NCBI GenBank assembly: GCA_021780105.1
Contig: JAJXZJ010000064.1
Coordinates: forward strand, 1 to 64,000
Direction: 5' to 3'
DNA: 64,000 nucleotides
Source: a bacterium
GTDB taxonomy: Bacteria; Verrucomicrobiota; Verrucomicrobiia; Limisphaerales; J093
The position numbers and the translations under genes are program-made. The notes beneath the pieces are model-generated. The model was not told where the DNA came from and ran no database searches. It worked only from the letters and a program-made list of their open reading frames with translations. Position 1 is the stretch's first letter, and each line of letters opens with the position of its first letter. Below, one piece after another: positions 1-8,198 of this stretch.

Positions 1-209
1 ACATCCTTCGCGAAATTCTGGCCGCGGATTTGGGCCATGAAAGCCTCCGGCACCGGCTTGCCCTTGACCACCAGCGATTGCGGGCTGACGAACAGCACGC
101 CGTTTTCCAGGGAAACCTTCAGCGTGGTGCCGCCGTTGAGATGGCGTCCCTTGCCTTGGATGAGCGGCACCTTGTCCAGCGGCAGGCTGACCTGCGCCTT
201 GATCCCGTC
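1..209 (-). pseudogene. N-terminally truncated hypothetical protein fragment, runs off left edge
   Basis: The minus strand from 209 downward reads as about 69 uninterrupted codons with coding-like composition (segments SLPLDKVPL, LKVSLENGVLFVSP and LVVKGKPVPEAF). It begins directly after the TGA that ends the glycosyltransferase gene (212..210) and in the same frame. There is no ATG at the beginning: the first usable in-frame starts are a GTG at 170 and an ATG much further in, and neither has a visible Shine-Dalgarno. The other two minus frames are closed by stops. I do not recognise a domain. It looks like the middle of a protein whose N-terminus is missing, either through deletion or recombination, a missed frameshift, or an assembly join. 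The rest lies outside the window. Confidence 0.45.
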
Positions 210-1004
210 TCAGTCCATCGAATAGCGTTTTACGCCGGTGAGTTGGCAGAGAATCCGCCAGGCAAACGCGGGATTGTTGCGCAGATAACGCCGCCAGAGC
301 CGGCGCGGTTCGCTGCACAACCGGAAGAACCACTCCAGGCCACTGCGCTGCATCCAGCGTGGCGCCTGGCGCATCCGGCCGGCGTGAAAATCGAAGGCGG
401 CGCCCACCCCAAAAAACAATGTCGCGTCGAGCCGCTGCCAGTGTTGCGCCATAAATCGCTCCTGCTTTGGCGTGCTGAGTCCCACCCAGAGTATGTCCGG
501 CCGAACGGCCGTAACCTGCCGTGCCAGGTCGGCTTCTTCATCCGCGGTCAACGGACGAAACGGCGGCGTGTAGATGCCTACGACCTGTAAACGAGGAAAT
601 CGGGCCATCAGCCGCCGCTGCAGTTCGCCAGCCACGCCCTCCCCCCCGCCGTAGAAAAAATGGGTCCATCCCGTCTGACACGAGGTTTCGCAGATCAAAT
701 TCATCAGGTCCGGGCCATAGACGCGTCCCATCTCCCGGTGGCCGCGCAGTCTGCCCGTCCACACCATCGGCATTCCATCCGGCGTGTTGAGGTAGGCCCG
801 GTTGAGAATCGCCCGCAATGCCGGATCGCGTTGCGCCTCCATCACGCCATGCACCCCGGTCACGCACACGTAACCCTTGGTCTTCGACGCCAACGCCCGG
901 GCGACGGCTGCAAGGGCGAAATCAAGATTAAGCACGCTCAAGCCGACCCCCAGGACGTTGACTCGCTCGACGGGACCCACGATTCCGCTCATGTCAGACG
1001 CCAT
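210..1004 (-). CDS. WecG/TagA/CpsF family glycosyltransferase
   Basis: A predicted cytoplasmic, membrane-associated glycosyltransferase of 264 residues. The family transfers N-acetylmannosaminuronate, ManNAc or related sugars from UDP-sugars to undecaprenyl-linked acceptors in exopolysaccharide, enterobacterial common antigen or teichoic acid synthesis. Visible family hallmarks are NTPDGMPM (residues 73-80, with the conserved Asp76), YGPDLM (96-101), GLSTPKQE (175-182), GAAFDFHAG (201-209) and the basic C-terminal tail RAPRW-like/EWFFRL..EPRRLWRRYL (about 214-241) that binds membrane. Length is typical for the family. ATG at 1004 or the in-frame ATG at 992 are both possible starts. It lies 59 bp downstream of the cyclic-nucleotide-binding gene on the same strand. 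The sugar specificity cannot be read from the sequence. Confidence 0.9.
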   Translation of the reverse strand: MASDMSGIVGPVERVNVLGVGLSVLNLDFALAAVARALASKTKGYVCVTGVHGVMEAQRDPALRAILNRAYLNTPDGMPMVWTGRLRGHREMGRVYGPDLMNLICETSCQTGWTHFFYGGGEGVAGELQRRLMARFPRLQVVGIYTPPFRPLTADEEADLARQVTAVRPDILWVGLSTPKQERFMAQHWQRLDATLFFGVGAAFDFHAGRMRQAPRWMQRSGLEWFFRLCSEPRRLWRRYLRNNPAFAWRILCQLTGVKRYSMD

Positions 1005-1063
1005 ACAAGACCCGGCGGAACCTAGCCGAAGCGAAGCAGCCTTTCAATCCCCGGAGGTGCCGC

Positions 1064-1591
1064 CTAGACCAGTCGCGGAGCCGGGCCCGCCTCCTCATCC
1101 GTCTCGGACAAACAATCGTCAATCCGCCGGTGGGCGCCGGGATAATGAAACTCCTCCAGCTTCAGTTTGGCCGCCTGCAAACGCGTCAGCAGCACCTGCG
1201 CCATGCGCGTCACCAGCTCGCGACCAAAATCCGGATGGTCTTCGGCGAGGGTGCGCAGCCGGCCCGCCTCGAAAACGATGATCTCGGTGGCATCCACCGA
1301 CCGCGCGCTGAACTGCCAGCAGTGCGGTGGAAACAACCACGACCACCCCAACGCCTCGCCGGAACTGAGGGTCTGAAAGACGACCGTGCCGCGCCCGGGC
1401 ACAAAGGTTTCCAGGGCTACCTGACCGCGCTGAAGCAAATAGAACCGGTCCGCCTCGTGTCGTTCGTGGAAAATCAACGCGCCGACGCCGTGGTGCTCGA
1501 TGGTCGCCACCTGCGCCAGCAACGGCAGAAACTCGCTCCGCAACCCCCGCCAAAACGGATGAGCAGCGATGATGTTTTCCGTTGTTTCCAT
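1064..1591 (-). CDS. Cyclic-nucleotide-binding (CRP/FNR-type) domain protein without HTH
   Basis: A 175-residue protein that consists almost entirely of one cNMP-binding beta-roll (about residues 10-140: HPFWRGL, FHERHEADRFYLLQRGQV, SSGEALGWSWLFPPH, SARSVDATEIIVF) followed by a helix (ARMAQVLLTRLQAAKLKLEEF-like, about 128-148). No helix-turn-helix follows, so it is unlikely to be a classical DNA-binding CRP. Stand-alone domains of this type, often with a GWSWLFPP signature, are widespread and usually of unknown role (sensor or regulatory subunit). The phosphate-binding cassette lacks the canonical GE-x-E spacing, so cAMP binding is not certain. ATG at 1591 is the only good start. Upstream lies a region with inverted and direct repeats (see 1623-1679). 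Confidence 0.8.
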   Translation of the reverse strand: METTENIIAAHPFWRGLRSEFLPLLAQVATIEHHGVGALIFHERHEADRFYLLQRGQVALETFVPGRGTVVFQTLSSGEALGWSWLFPPHCWQFSARSVDATEIIVFEAGRLRTLAEDHPDFGRELVTRMAQVLLTRLQAAKLKLEEFHYPGAHRRIDDCLSETDEEAGPAPRLV

Positions 1592-1622
1592 ACGCTTAAA
1601 AATGGTTGTGTGCGTCAGAGTC

Positions 1623-1679
1623 GTTCATTTCTGAACACGCTTGGTATTCGGTGTAAAATTAGTCTAACTCAGTGTAAAA
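1623..1679 (-). promoter_or_regulatory. Candidate operator region upstream of the cNMP-domain gene
   Basis: Within the 180-bp gap in front of the gene starting at 1591 there is an inverted repeat GTTCA-TTTC-TGAAC (1623-1636). There are also two direct copies of GTGTAAAA (1651-1658 and 1672-1679) exactly 21 bp apart, i.e. two helical turns on one face. On the coding strand the direct repeats read TTTTACAC. Spacing and position fit a protein-binding operator; the regulator is unknown. No strong -35/-10 pair was seen. Confidence 0.35.
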
Positions 1680-1770
1680 GCTCAACCTGGTTTGCCAATG
1701 AATGCACGTTTTTTGGCGTGGGCAACGCCGTCCATGCGGCCCGCGGACGGATTGGCAAGGCCGCGCTGTC

Positions 1771-1798
1771 AAAAAAAACGCAGGCCCGGAGGCCTGCG
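1771..1798 (-). terminator. Rho-independent terminator of the ferredoxin gene
   Basis: A perfect 8-bp stem CGCAGGCC/GGCCTGCG with a CGGA loop (1779-1798) is followed on the minus strand by eight U residues (the A-run 1771-1778 on the plus strand). It sits 20 bp beyond the ferredoxin stop codon and separates that transcript from the cNMP-domain gene. Confidence 0.9.
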
Positions 1799-1818
1799 GA
1801 TGGCAGTAAAACCGGCAG

Positions 1819-2052
1819 CTAGGCGCCGTTGTCGCCAATGGCCTCGACCGGACAGCCTTCCTTGGCCTCCTTGCATTGGGACTCTTCTTCCGGCGATTCG
1901 GGCTGCTTGTAAACGAAGGAATAACCGCCGTCTTCATTCCGTTTGAAATTGTTCGGCGCCGTTTCGCGACACAGGTCGCAGTCAATGCACTGGTTGTCCA
2001 CGTAGTATTTACCCTGGACGTTTTCTGGATATTTGTTCGCAATGTCAGCCAT
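1819..2052 (-). CDS. Single-cluster [4Fe-4S] ferredoxin
   Basis: A 77-residue cytosolic ferredoxin. The cluster ligands are C22-x2-C25-x2-C28 near the N-terminus and C67 in the CP motif (GCPVEAI) near the C-terminus; C60 is an extra cysteine that may form a disulfide, as in Thermotoga/Bacillus-type 4Fe ferredoxins. This one-cluster arrangement differs from the two-cluster clostridial type. Its job is low-potential electron transfer to an unspecified partner. The gene is monocistronic downstream: a strong terminator follows directly. The type III decarboxylase gene lies 60 bp upstream on the same strand, and the 2053-2112 gap shows only a weak promoter match, so co-transcription with the decarboxylase operon is possible. 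Confidence 0.92.
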   Translation of the reverse strand: MADIANKYPENVQGKYYVDNQCIDCDLCRETAPNNFKRNEDGGYSFVYKQPESPEEESQCKEAKEGCPVEAIGDNGA

Positions 2053-2112
2053 AATGGTCTCGAATTGTTGGGGGCTAGTTATCCTTTGAAGCCGTGCATT
2101 GCAAGTCCCATT

Positions 2113-3384
2113 TCAACTCTTTTTATGCGCTGGCGCCCGCCCCCAAGGCCGCCACCAGTCAGTAAAGCTTTCCGCCGCCCGCGCCAGCCGAAGCCGTCCC
2201 GCCTCGTGCCACAGCACCGCCGCCGCACCGTGCGAGAACCGCGTTTCCCACGGAACCTGATACGCCCCCGCCTCCAGCCACACCAACCGGTCGCCCGCGC
2301 GAATGCGCGCCGGCAGCCGCCGCCGCGCCAGTTGGTCAAACGCCATGCACGTCGGGCCGTAAACGATCGTCGGCACGCGCCGGCCACGGCGCGCGGGCAG
2401 TTCCAACAGCGCATGCTCCTCCCAAAGCGAAACCAAGGCGTGCAACGTGCGCCCTCCGTCGCAGATCAACTGCCGCAGCCCGCCACGCCTCTTTTCATCC
2501 CGCACGGTCACCACCAACGCGCCGGCGCCGGCAGTCAGGAACCGCCCGTTCTCCAGCCACAGCTCGCGCAAACCGGGGAAGTGGGCCAATGCCCGCCGGT
2601 AAATGGCCGCCAGGTCCGTCAGCTCGAAACCGGCGTCGAAGCGTTCGCCGGCGCGCGACCGCGTGTGCGGCGGCGGCAATCCCCCGCCGCAATCCAGGTG
2701 CCGCGGGGCAAATTGCGCCGTGCGGCAGACAGCGGCCGCTTCGTTCACGGCACGTTCGTAGAGGGCCGGTGACGTCACATTCGTGCGCAGGTGAAAATGA
2801 ATCGTCTCCCGCCGCACGCCCGCGCGCTGGAGTTTCCGCAGCGCGGCAACTGCGTCCGCGGGTTCAAAGCCAAATTGCGTCGGCGCCGACGGACATTCCG
2901 GATCCACTTCTTCATGTGTCCGCACCCGCACGCCGCAGCGCCACCGCAGCCGTTTCGCCAACGGCAGCAAGGCCGTCAGTTCCGCGGCGGAATCGAAATT
3001 GACGAGCAAATCGCACGCGGCCACGCCCGGCAGCCAGCGATGTTTCGCCGGCCCGTTCACGAGAATCTGCTCCGGCGCGAATCCCTCGGCCAGCGCGGCG
3101 CGAAACTCGAATTCGCTCACCACCTCGACCGGCCGGTCTTGCCGCCGCCACCAGCGCAGCAAGGGCGCCGCCGGTTGCGTCTTGCAGGACAGCCAGTGAA
3201 CCACCGGCACCGGCAAGGCCTCTTCCAAAACGCGAAGCCGCCGCAACGCCGCCCTGATCGGCTCGACGGAGAACAGGAAGAACGGCGTCGGCGTGCCGGT
3301 GGCCAGCGCCTCGCCCGCCCGCCGGCGCCAAAAGGCAAGTTCCGCCGGTGTGTGACCGAAGTCGGATGGCGCGCTTGAAGGCAT
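2113..3384 (-). CDS. Fold-type III PLP-dependent decarboxylase (Orn/DAP/Arg decarboxylase family)
   Basis: A 423-residue alanine-racemase-fold enzyme expected to decarboxylate a basic or meso-diamino amino acid using PLP. The Schiff-base lysine is K68 in WLSCKTQP. The phosphate-binding glycine loop is CGGGLP, ENGRFLTAGAG replaces the usual EPGR motif, and the second-subunit active-site cysteine is C346 in YGPTCMAFD. The usual HxGS motif reads FHLRTN, so it belongs to a divergent branch and substrate cannot be assigned. ATG at 3384 is preferred over the in-frame upstream start at 3426, because it places the start 2 bp after the GNAT stop codon instead of inside that gene. It is the third gene of a tightly packed operon behind the radical SAM and GNAT genes. 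Confidence 0.82.
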   Translation of the reverse strand: MPSSAPSDFGHTPAELAFWRRRAGEALATGTPTPFFLFSVEPIRAALRRLRVLEEALPVPVVHWLSCKTQPAAPLLRWWRRQDRPVEVVSEFEFRAALAEGFAPEQILVNGPAKHRWLPGVAACDLLVNFDSAAELTALLPLAKRLRWRCGVRVRTHEEVDPECPSAPTQFGFEPADAVAALRKLQRAGVRRETIHFHLRTNVTSPALYERAVNEAAAVCRTAQFAPRHLDCGGGLPPPHTRSRAGERFDAGFELTDLAAIYRRALAHFPGLRELWLENGRFLTAGAGALVVTVRDEKRRGGLRQLICDGGRTLHALVSLWEEHALLELPARRGRRVPTIVYGPTCMAFDQLARRRLPARIRAGDRLVWLEAGAYQVPWETRFSHGAAAVLWHEAGRLRLARAAESFTDWWRPWGRAPAHKKS

Positions 3385-3386
3385 GG

Positions 3387-3890
3387 TCAACCCAGTTCGC
3401 GTTCCATCACCACATCGCACCGGCACGAACGCGGCCCGCGCCGCGCCGCGCGACGGAAACCGTGATGCTCGTAAAGCTGGATCGCCTCGCGCAACACCGT
3501 CGCCGTTTCCAGCGTCATCCGGCGAAAGCCGAGTTCGCGGGCGGCATTGAGCGCGTGCGCCAGCAGCAGCCGGCCGAGCCCGCGATGCCGGTGATCGGCG
3601 CGTAAATACATTTTGCGCAATTCCACGGTGACCGCATCCAACCGAAACAACGCGACGGTGCCGACGATTTCACCGCTGGCGTTCACCAGCACGTCGAAAC
3701 GCCCGCCGCGCTGACAAAAATGACCCTCGATGTCGGCAAGATCGGCGTCGGTGCCGTCCGGGTCCGGCCGCAGACCGTGTTCCTGGAGAATGACGAAAAT
3801 CAGTTCCCGCGCCGCCGTCGCGTCGGCGTTCGTGGCCGGGCGCAGTTGAAAATCGGTCGTGCCCACGCGGCGCAGCGGTTGGAAGCTCAT
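3387..3890 (-). CDS. GNAT-family N-acetyltransferase
   Basis: A 167-residue acetyl-CoA-dependent acyltransferase. The start at 3890 (MSFQPLRR) overlaps the TGA of the upstream radical SAM gene as ATGA, which indicates translational coupling; the longer upstream reading lacks GNAT similarity. The GNAT core is visible: the N-terminal strand FQLRPATNADA, the central VGTVALFRL strand with VELRKMYL, and the acetyl-CoA pyrophosphate loop HRHRGLGRLLL (Q/RxxGxG/A), then the LETATVLREAIQLYEHHGFR tail typical of the family. The substrate is unknown. Lying between a radical SAM enzyme and an amino acid decarboxylase suggests acetylation of an amine product, but this is inference. Confidence 0.85.
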   Translation of the reverse strand: MSFQPLRRVGTTDFQLRPATNADATAARELIFVILQEHGLRPDPDGTDADLADIEGHFCQRGGRFDVLVNASGEIVGTVALFRLDAVTVELRKMYLRADHRHRGLGRLLLAHALNAARELGFRRMTLETATVLREAIQLYEHHGFRRAARRGPRSCRCDVVMERELG

Positions 3891-4732
3891 GCGAAGGCCA
3901 GCACGGGCAGACCGGTGCGTGCGTGGATGGTGGCGGCGATCGTCTCCAGTTCGCCGGCTTCGAGTTTTGTGGCCCACGGCTCCGGCGTGGGGCGCGCGAC
4001 GGTGTAGGCATGGATTTCCTTGATGCATCCGCCGGCGGCGACGAGCGCGTTCAACCGTTCGCAATACGCCGCCAGTTCCGTCGGCGGCATTGCCTCGCCG
4101 CGGACCCGGAGAAACAGGCTTTGAACGACGATCGGGCGTTCGCGCGCCGTGGCGAACAGGTTGGCGAGAATGCGGTCGAACCGGACAAACGACCGGTTGA
4201 CGAGGCGGAAATAACCTTCTGTGCCGGCGTCGAGCTTGGCCCAGACTTCACCTTGGTTCGCGTCCATGATCGTCAACCCGCGTCGCACGTCCGCCTTGTC
4301 TAGTCCGGCTGCGTCGGTGATCAGCACCAGCTTCGCATCGCGCAAACCTTCGGCGCGCTTCACGTCGGCGACCGCTTCCACGCAGGCGGCGAAATTTGGG
4401 ATCATCGTCGGCTCGCCGTCGCCGCTGAACGCAATGTCCCGGATCACGCCCGCGAGTTCCGGCGTTTCGCGGAACTTGCCGGTTCGCGCCAGTTCGCCGG
4501 TCTGGACGGCGTGGATGAGCGCGGTCAATTCCTCGCGAAGTTGCGGCACGTCCACGCGGTTGGCGCGGCCCGGCGTGCGGCGGTCCACCTCGCAATAGAC
4601 GCAATCGAAGTTGCAGCGTTTGTCCGGATTCAGGTTCACGCCGAGGGACAACCCGCGCGAACGCCGCGAGATCACCGGATACACAAAGGTGAATTCGGCG
4701 AAACTGCGCGAATGATCCCGCACGACGGACAT
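3887..4732 (-). CDS. Radical SAM protein
   Basis: About 281 residues from the preferred ATG at 4732 (MSVVRDHSRSFAEF). Reading further upstream is possible but gives sequence without similarity and would run through the divergent ppnP gene start. The [4Fe-4S]/SAM motif is CNFDCVYC (CxxxCxxC), preceded by SRGLSLGVNLNPDKR and followed by the GGE-like FSGDGEPTM motif. This is the pattern of stand-alone radical SAM proteins of the COG0731-like group, whose substrates are mostly unknown. There is no SPASM cysteine cluster, so it is not an anaerobic sulfatase-maturating enzyme. Its stop overlaps the GNAT start by 4 bp. The 112-bp gap to ppnP must contain divergent promoters. Confidence 0.85.
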   Translation of the reverse strand: MSVVRDHSRSFAEFTFVYPVISRRSRGLSLGVNLNPDKRCNFDCVYCEVDRRTPGRANRVDVPQLREELTALIHAVQTGELARTGKFRETPELAGVIRDIAFSGDGEPTMIPNFAACVEAVADVKRAEGLRDAKLVLITDAAGLDKADVRRGLTIMDANQGEVWAKLDAGTEGYFRLVNRSFVRFDRILANLFATARERPIVVQSLFLRVRGEAMPPTELAAYCERLNALVAAGGCIKEIHAYTVARPTPEPWATKLEAGELETIAATIHARTGLPVLAFA

Positions 4733-4844
4733 GGCGCTGCTGACCGGGTTTTCTGCCACGGAAGCAGTGTAGGTGAAGCGGCCGGCCGGGCAAGCGCTTC
4801 CACGTCGCTTGACTTCCGCCCGCCCCACGGGAGACTTCCACGTC

Positions 4845-5174
4845 ATGACGACTATTCCAACGCAATTTGACGGAGTCACGGTCCTCGCGAAGGCTAACGT
4901 GTACTTCGACGGCAAGGTGGTCAGCCACACGATCCGATTTCCCGATGGCGGACGCAAGACGCTCGGTCTCATCCAGCCCGGCACGTATCACTTCAGCACC
5001 GCCGCGGCCGAACGGATGGAAATCGTCGCCGGCGCCTGCGCGGTGAAGCTCGACGGCCAGGCCATGCCGCGCCTATGCGCCGCCGGCGAGGCGTTCACGA
5101 TGCCCGCGAAGTCTGGCTTCGACATCACAGTCGCCGACGGCCTCTGCGAATACATCTGCTCCTACCTCGGCTGA
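4845..5174 (+). CDS. ppnP: Pyrimidine/purine nucleoside phosphorylase PpnP (DUF1255)
   Basis: A 109-residue small cupin that catalyses phosphorolysis of several nucleosides to base and ribose 1-phosphate in the cytoplasm. Family features are visible throughout: FDGVTVLAKANVYFDGKVVSHT, FPDGGRKTLGLIQPGTYHF, and the C-terminal VADGLCEYICSYL. ATG at 4845 (MTTIPTQFDG) is chosen over the in-frame start at 4773 because the homologous region begins there and the upstream codons are not conserved. The E. coli homologue is 94 residues. It is transcribed divergently from the radical SAM operon and is followed by the enolase gene with its own promoter, so it is probably monocistronic. Confidence 0.9.
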   Translation: MTTIPTQFDGVTVLAKANVYFDGKVVSHTIRFPDGGRKTLGLIQPGTYHFSTAAAERMEIVAGACAVKLDGQAMPRLCAAGEAFTMPAKSGFDITVADGLCEYICSYLG

Positions 5175-5280
5175 CCACTCCCCTGCCCTGCGACCGCTTT
5201 GCCCGCCGCATGGCATTTTCCACCGCCAAACCAGGTCGTTGCGGCGTGTCATCGCCCCAGTTGGCGCAAGCCGCTTCGCC

Positions 5281-5308
5281 TTGACGCGCCGCCGCCCCTG
5301 TCTATGAT
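5281..5308 (+). promoter_or_regulatory. Sigma-70-type promoter of enolase
   Basis: TTGACG (5281-5286, 5/6 match to the -35 consensus) and TATGAT (5303-5308, 5/6 match to the -10 consensus) are separated by 16 bp, with the enolase ATG 34 bp further on. This is the best sigma-70 match I found in the window and fits a strongly expressed glycolytic gene. Confidence 0.7.
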
Positions 5309-5338
5309 GGTGCTTCCATTTTGGAATTCTAATACTGA

Positions 5339-6631
<1,293 letters not shown>

Positions 6632-6704
6632 CCTTTCAACGGTGGCAAACCGGCCACACGCCGGCGTTGTTGCGCCGAAACGCGCCGCCACCAGGTTTGG
6701 ATTC

Positions 6705-6740
6705 AAAACCCGGAAGCCAGTTGCCTGGCTTCCGGGTTTT
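6705..6740. terminator. Bidirectional Rho-independent terminator between eno and the PEP-CTERM gene
   Basis: A perfect 16-bp stem runs from AAAACCCGGAAGCCAG through a TTGC loop to CTGGCTTCCGGGTTTT. It is flanked by T-rich sequence on the plus strand and provides a U-tract in both directions. It lies between the convergent ends of eno (6631) and the PEP-CTERM gene (6854) and can serve both transcripts. Confidence 0.92.
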
Positions 6741-6853
6741 CCTTTTCGCGCTGATGGGATCAGTTCGTTCCCGCCGGGGCCGGCGTTGGCTCAGGCGTGG
6801 GTGCCGGTTTCGTGTGGTTGACCACGCTGCCCGCGGCACGAATCGCGCTTGCG

Positions 6854-7681
6854 TCAGGCTTTCATTCGCTTGCGGGCGGCAAAACCAAGCAATCCCAAGG
6901 CGCCCAGCACACCAAATTTCGACGGCTCCGGCACGGTCGTGAACGTGCTGGAAGCCTGGTCGTAAAGCGTTGCCACGATGTTGAAGTTCACCGGCGCGCC
7001 GGTGGGGTCCATCACCATGGGGTCGGTTCCGGTAAGGTTGTCACCGGCGTTCGCCTGGCTGGAGGCGTCGCGCCAGTAGATGAGGTTGAAGCCGTAGGAC
7101 GAGTTCAGATTCAGCGGCGACGGCGCGGCCGGTGGCGAGGTCAGCGAGGTGGTGCCCAGCGCGAGCGGGTTCGGCGGCGGATAGCCGAAACCACCGTTGA
7201 AATCGGGTATGATTTCGTAGCTCACCGAGGCGAACGGCACACGCGGCGCCGGGTCGTTCCAGGTATAGGTGGGCGTGGTGGGGACGCCGGTGGCGCCGTT
7301 GGGCGGCGTGGCGATGTCAACCTGGGGGAAGTCGGCTTCGGTGATGTTGTTCAACGAAAGCGTGAAATGATACGTGTCCGTTCCGTTGACAGTCATTGTC
7401 CAGGTGTTCTCGACGGAGGATTTGATGTCGCTGAAGCTGTCGAGGGGTGAACCCGCGCCGCCAAGGTTGCCAGTCAAGTTGCCGTCGTGTGACGAGACGG
7501 TGAGAGTGCTGATCCACGCCTCCGTCGTCGAGGGATCCGCATAAAATACAAACGGTGCGGCGGGATTGACCCCCTGCTGCCGGAAGAAATCAACGTAGAG
7601 GGTGATGTCGGCGCGAGCCGGCAGAGACACGGCGATCCCGGCGAGCAAGCTCAGGGAGCAAACAACGCATTGCGATTTCAT
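6854..7681 (-). CDS. PEP-CTERM sorting-domain exported protein
   Basis: About 275 residues. A Sec signal peptide is visible (MKSQCVV, hydrophobic LSLLAGIAVSL, cleavage after ARA). A long Ser/Thr/Asn/Gly/Pro-rich low-complexity body follows. At the C-terminus is the sorting signal: VPEPS, then a hydrophobic helix (FGVLGALGLLGFAA) and a basic RKRMKA tail. Proteins of this kind are processed by exosortase and tend to associate with exopolysaccharide. ATG at 7681 is preferred over 7687 because AAAGG then sits 8 nt upstream. The body matches nothing I recognise (a TYTWNDPAPR segment resembles surface-protein domains). No exosortase is in the window. Confidence 0.9.
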   Translation of the reverse strand: MKSQCVVCSLSLLAGIAVSLPARADITLYVDFFRQQGVNPAAPFVFYADPSTTEAWISTLTVSSHDGNLTGNLGGAGSPLDSFSDIKSSVENTWTMTVNGTDTYHFTLSLNNITEADFPQVDIATPPNGATGVPTTPTYTWNDPAPRVPFASVSYEIIPDFNGGFGYPPPNPLALGTTSLTSPPAAPSPLNLNSSYGFNLIYWRDASSQANAGDNLTGTDPMVMDPTGAPVNFNIVATLYDQASSTFTTVPEPSKFGVLGALGLLGFAARKRMKA

Positions 7682-7767
7682 TTTCATGACCTTTCGATCT
7701 GTCTGTGTTTGGGCGTTCCGCAGTCCACCGATGTTCTTCAACTTAATGAAAGCGATTAGTATGTCAA

Positions 7768-8060
7768 ATGGAAAACAGCTCAGAGCTCCGGGCCGCCGTC
7801 GTCTTGCGCCGCTTGGGCGCCAGTGCGGCACCTGCCGTGCCGGCTTTGGTGAAGTTGCTGAGCGATCCTGACGGCAAAACTCAGATCACTGCGGTCGAGG
7901 CGCTGGGCGCGATCGGTCCCGCACGGCGGTCGCATTGCCGCGGCTGCGACAGCTTGACGAGCAAGCCACCAACGGCACCGACTTCAGCGATTACCTCCAG
8001 ATCACAACCGAGATCGCCCTGGACGAATCCAAGCGGCGCGCGAAAGCCGGCTTCCGCTTC
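7768..8060 (+). pseudogene. HEAT-repeat protein relic, frameshifted
   Basis: About 50 codons from 7768 encode HEAT-like repeats (LRAAVVLRRLGASAAPAVPALVKLLSDPDGK, split here as LRAAVVLRRLG, APAVPALVKLLSDPDG and TAVEALGAIGP). After position about 7925 the repeat pattern continues in a different frame (ALPRLRQLDEQA, DFSDYLQITTEIALDESKRRAKAG), which requires the loss of one base or gain of two near 7920-7930. No complete N- or C-terminus is present and no ribosome site precedes 7768. It overlaps the region directly upstream of the PEP-CTERM gene. It looks like a decayed fragment of a larger HEAT-repeat protein, a common family in Verrucomicrobia and Planctomycetes. Confidence 0.6.
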
Positions 8061-8198
8061 GCCGCGGCTCCAATGAACAGTCACCCAACCTGCGACTTCG
8101 TTCGCCGGCATTCGGTGGCTTCATGGAGCGGCGGAGTTCGCCAGAAAAAACTTGCGTATTCGGCCGGTTGCCCGTAATCGCGGTCCAGACGTTTGCCT

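Noticed and set aside
3887-4732. Radical SAM protein as the sulfatase maturase for the sulfatases at 40 kb
   Set aside because: No SPASM cysteine cluster, no similarity to anSME, and it is 36 kb away in an unrelated operon.
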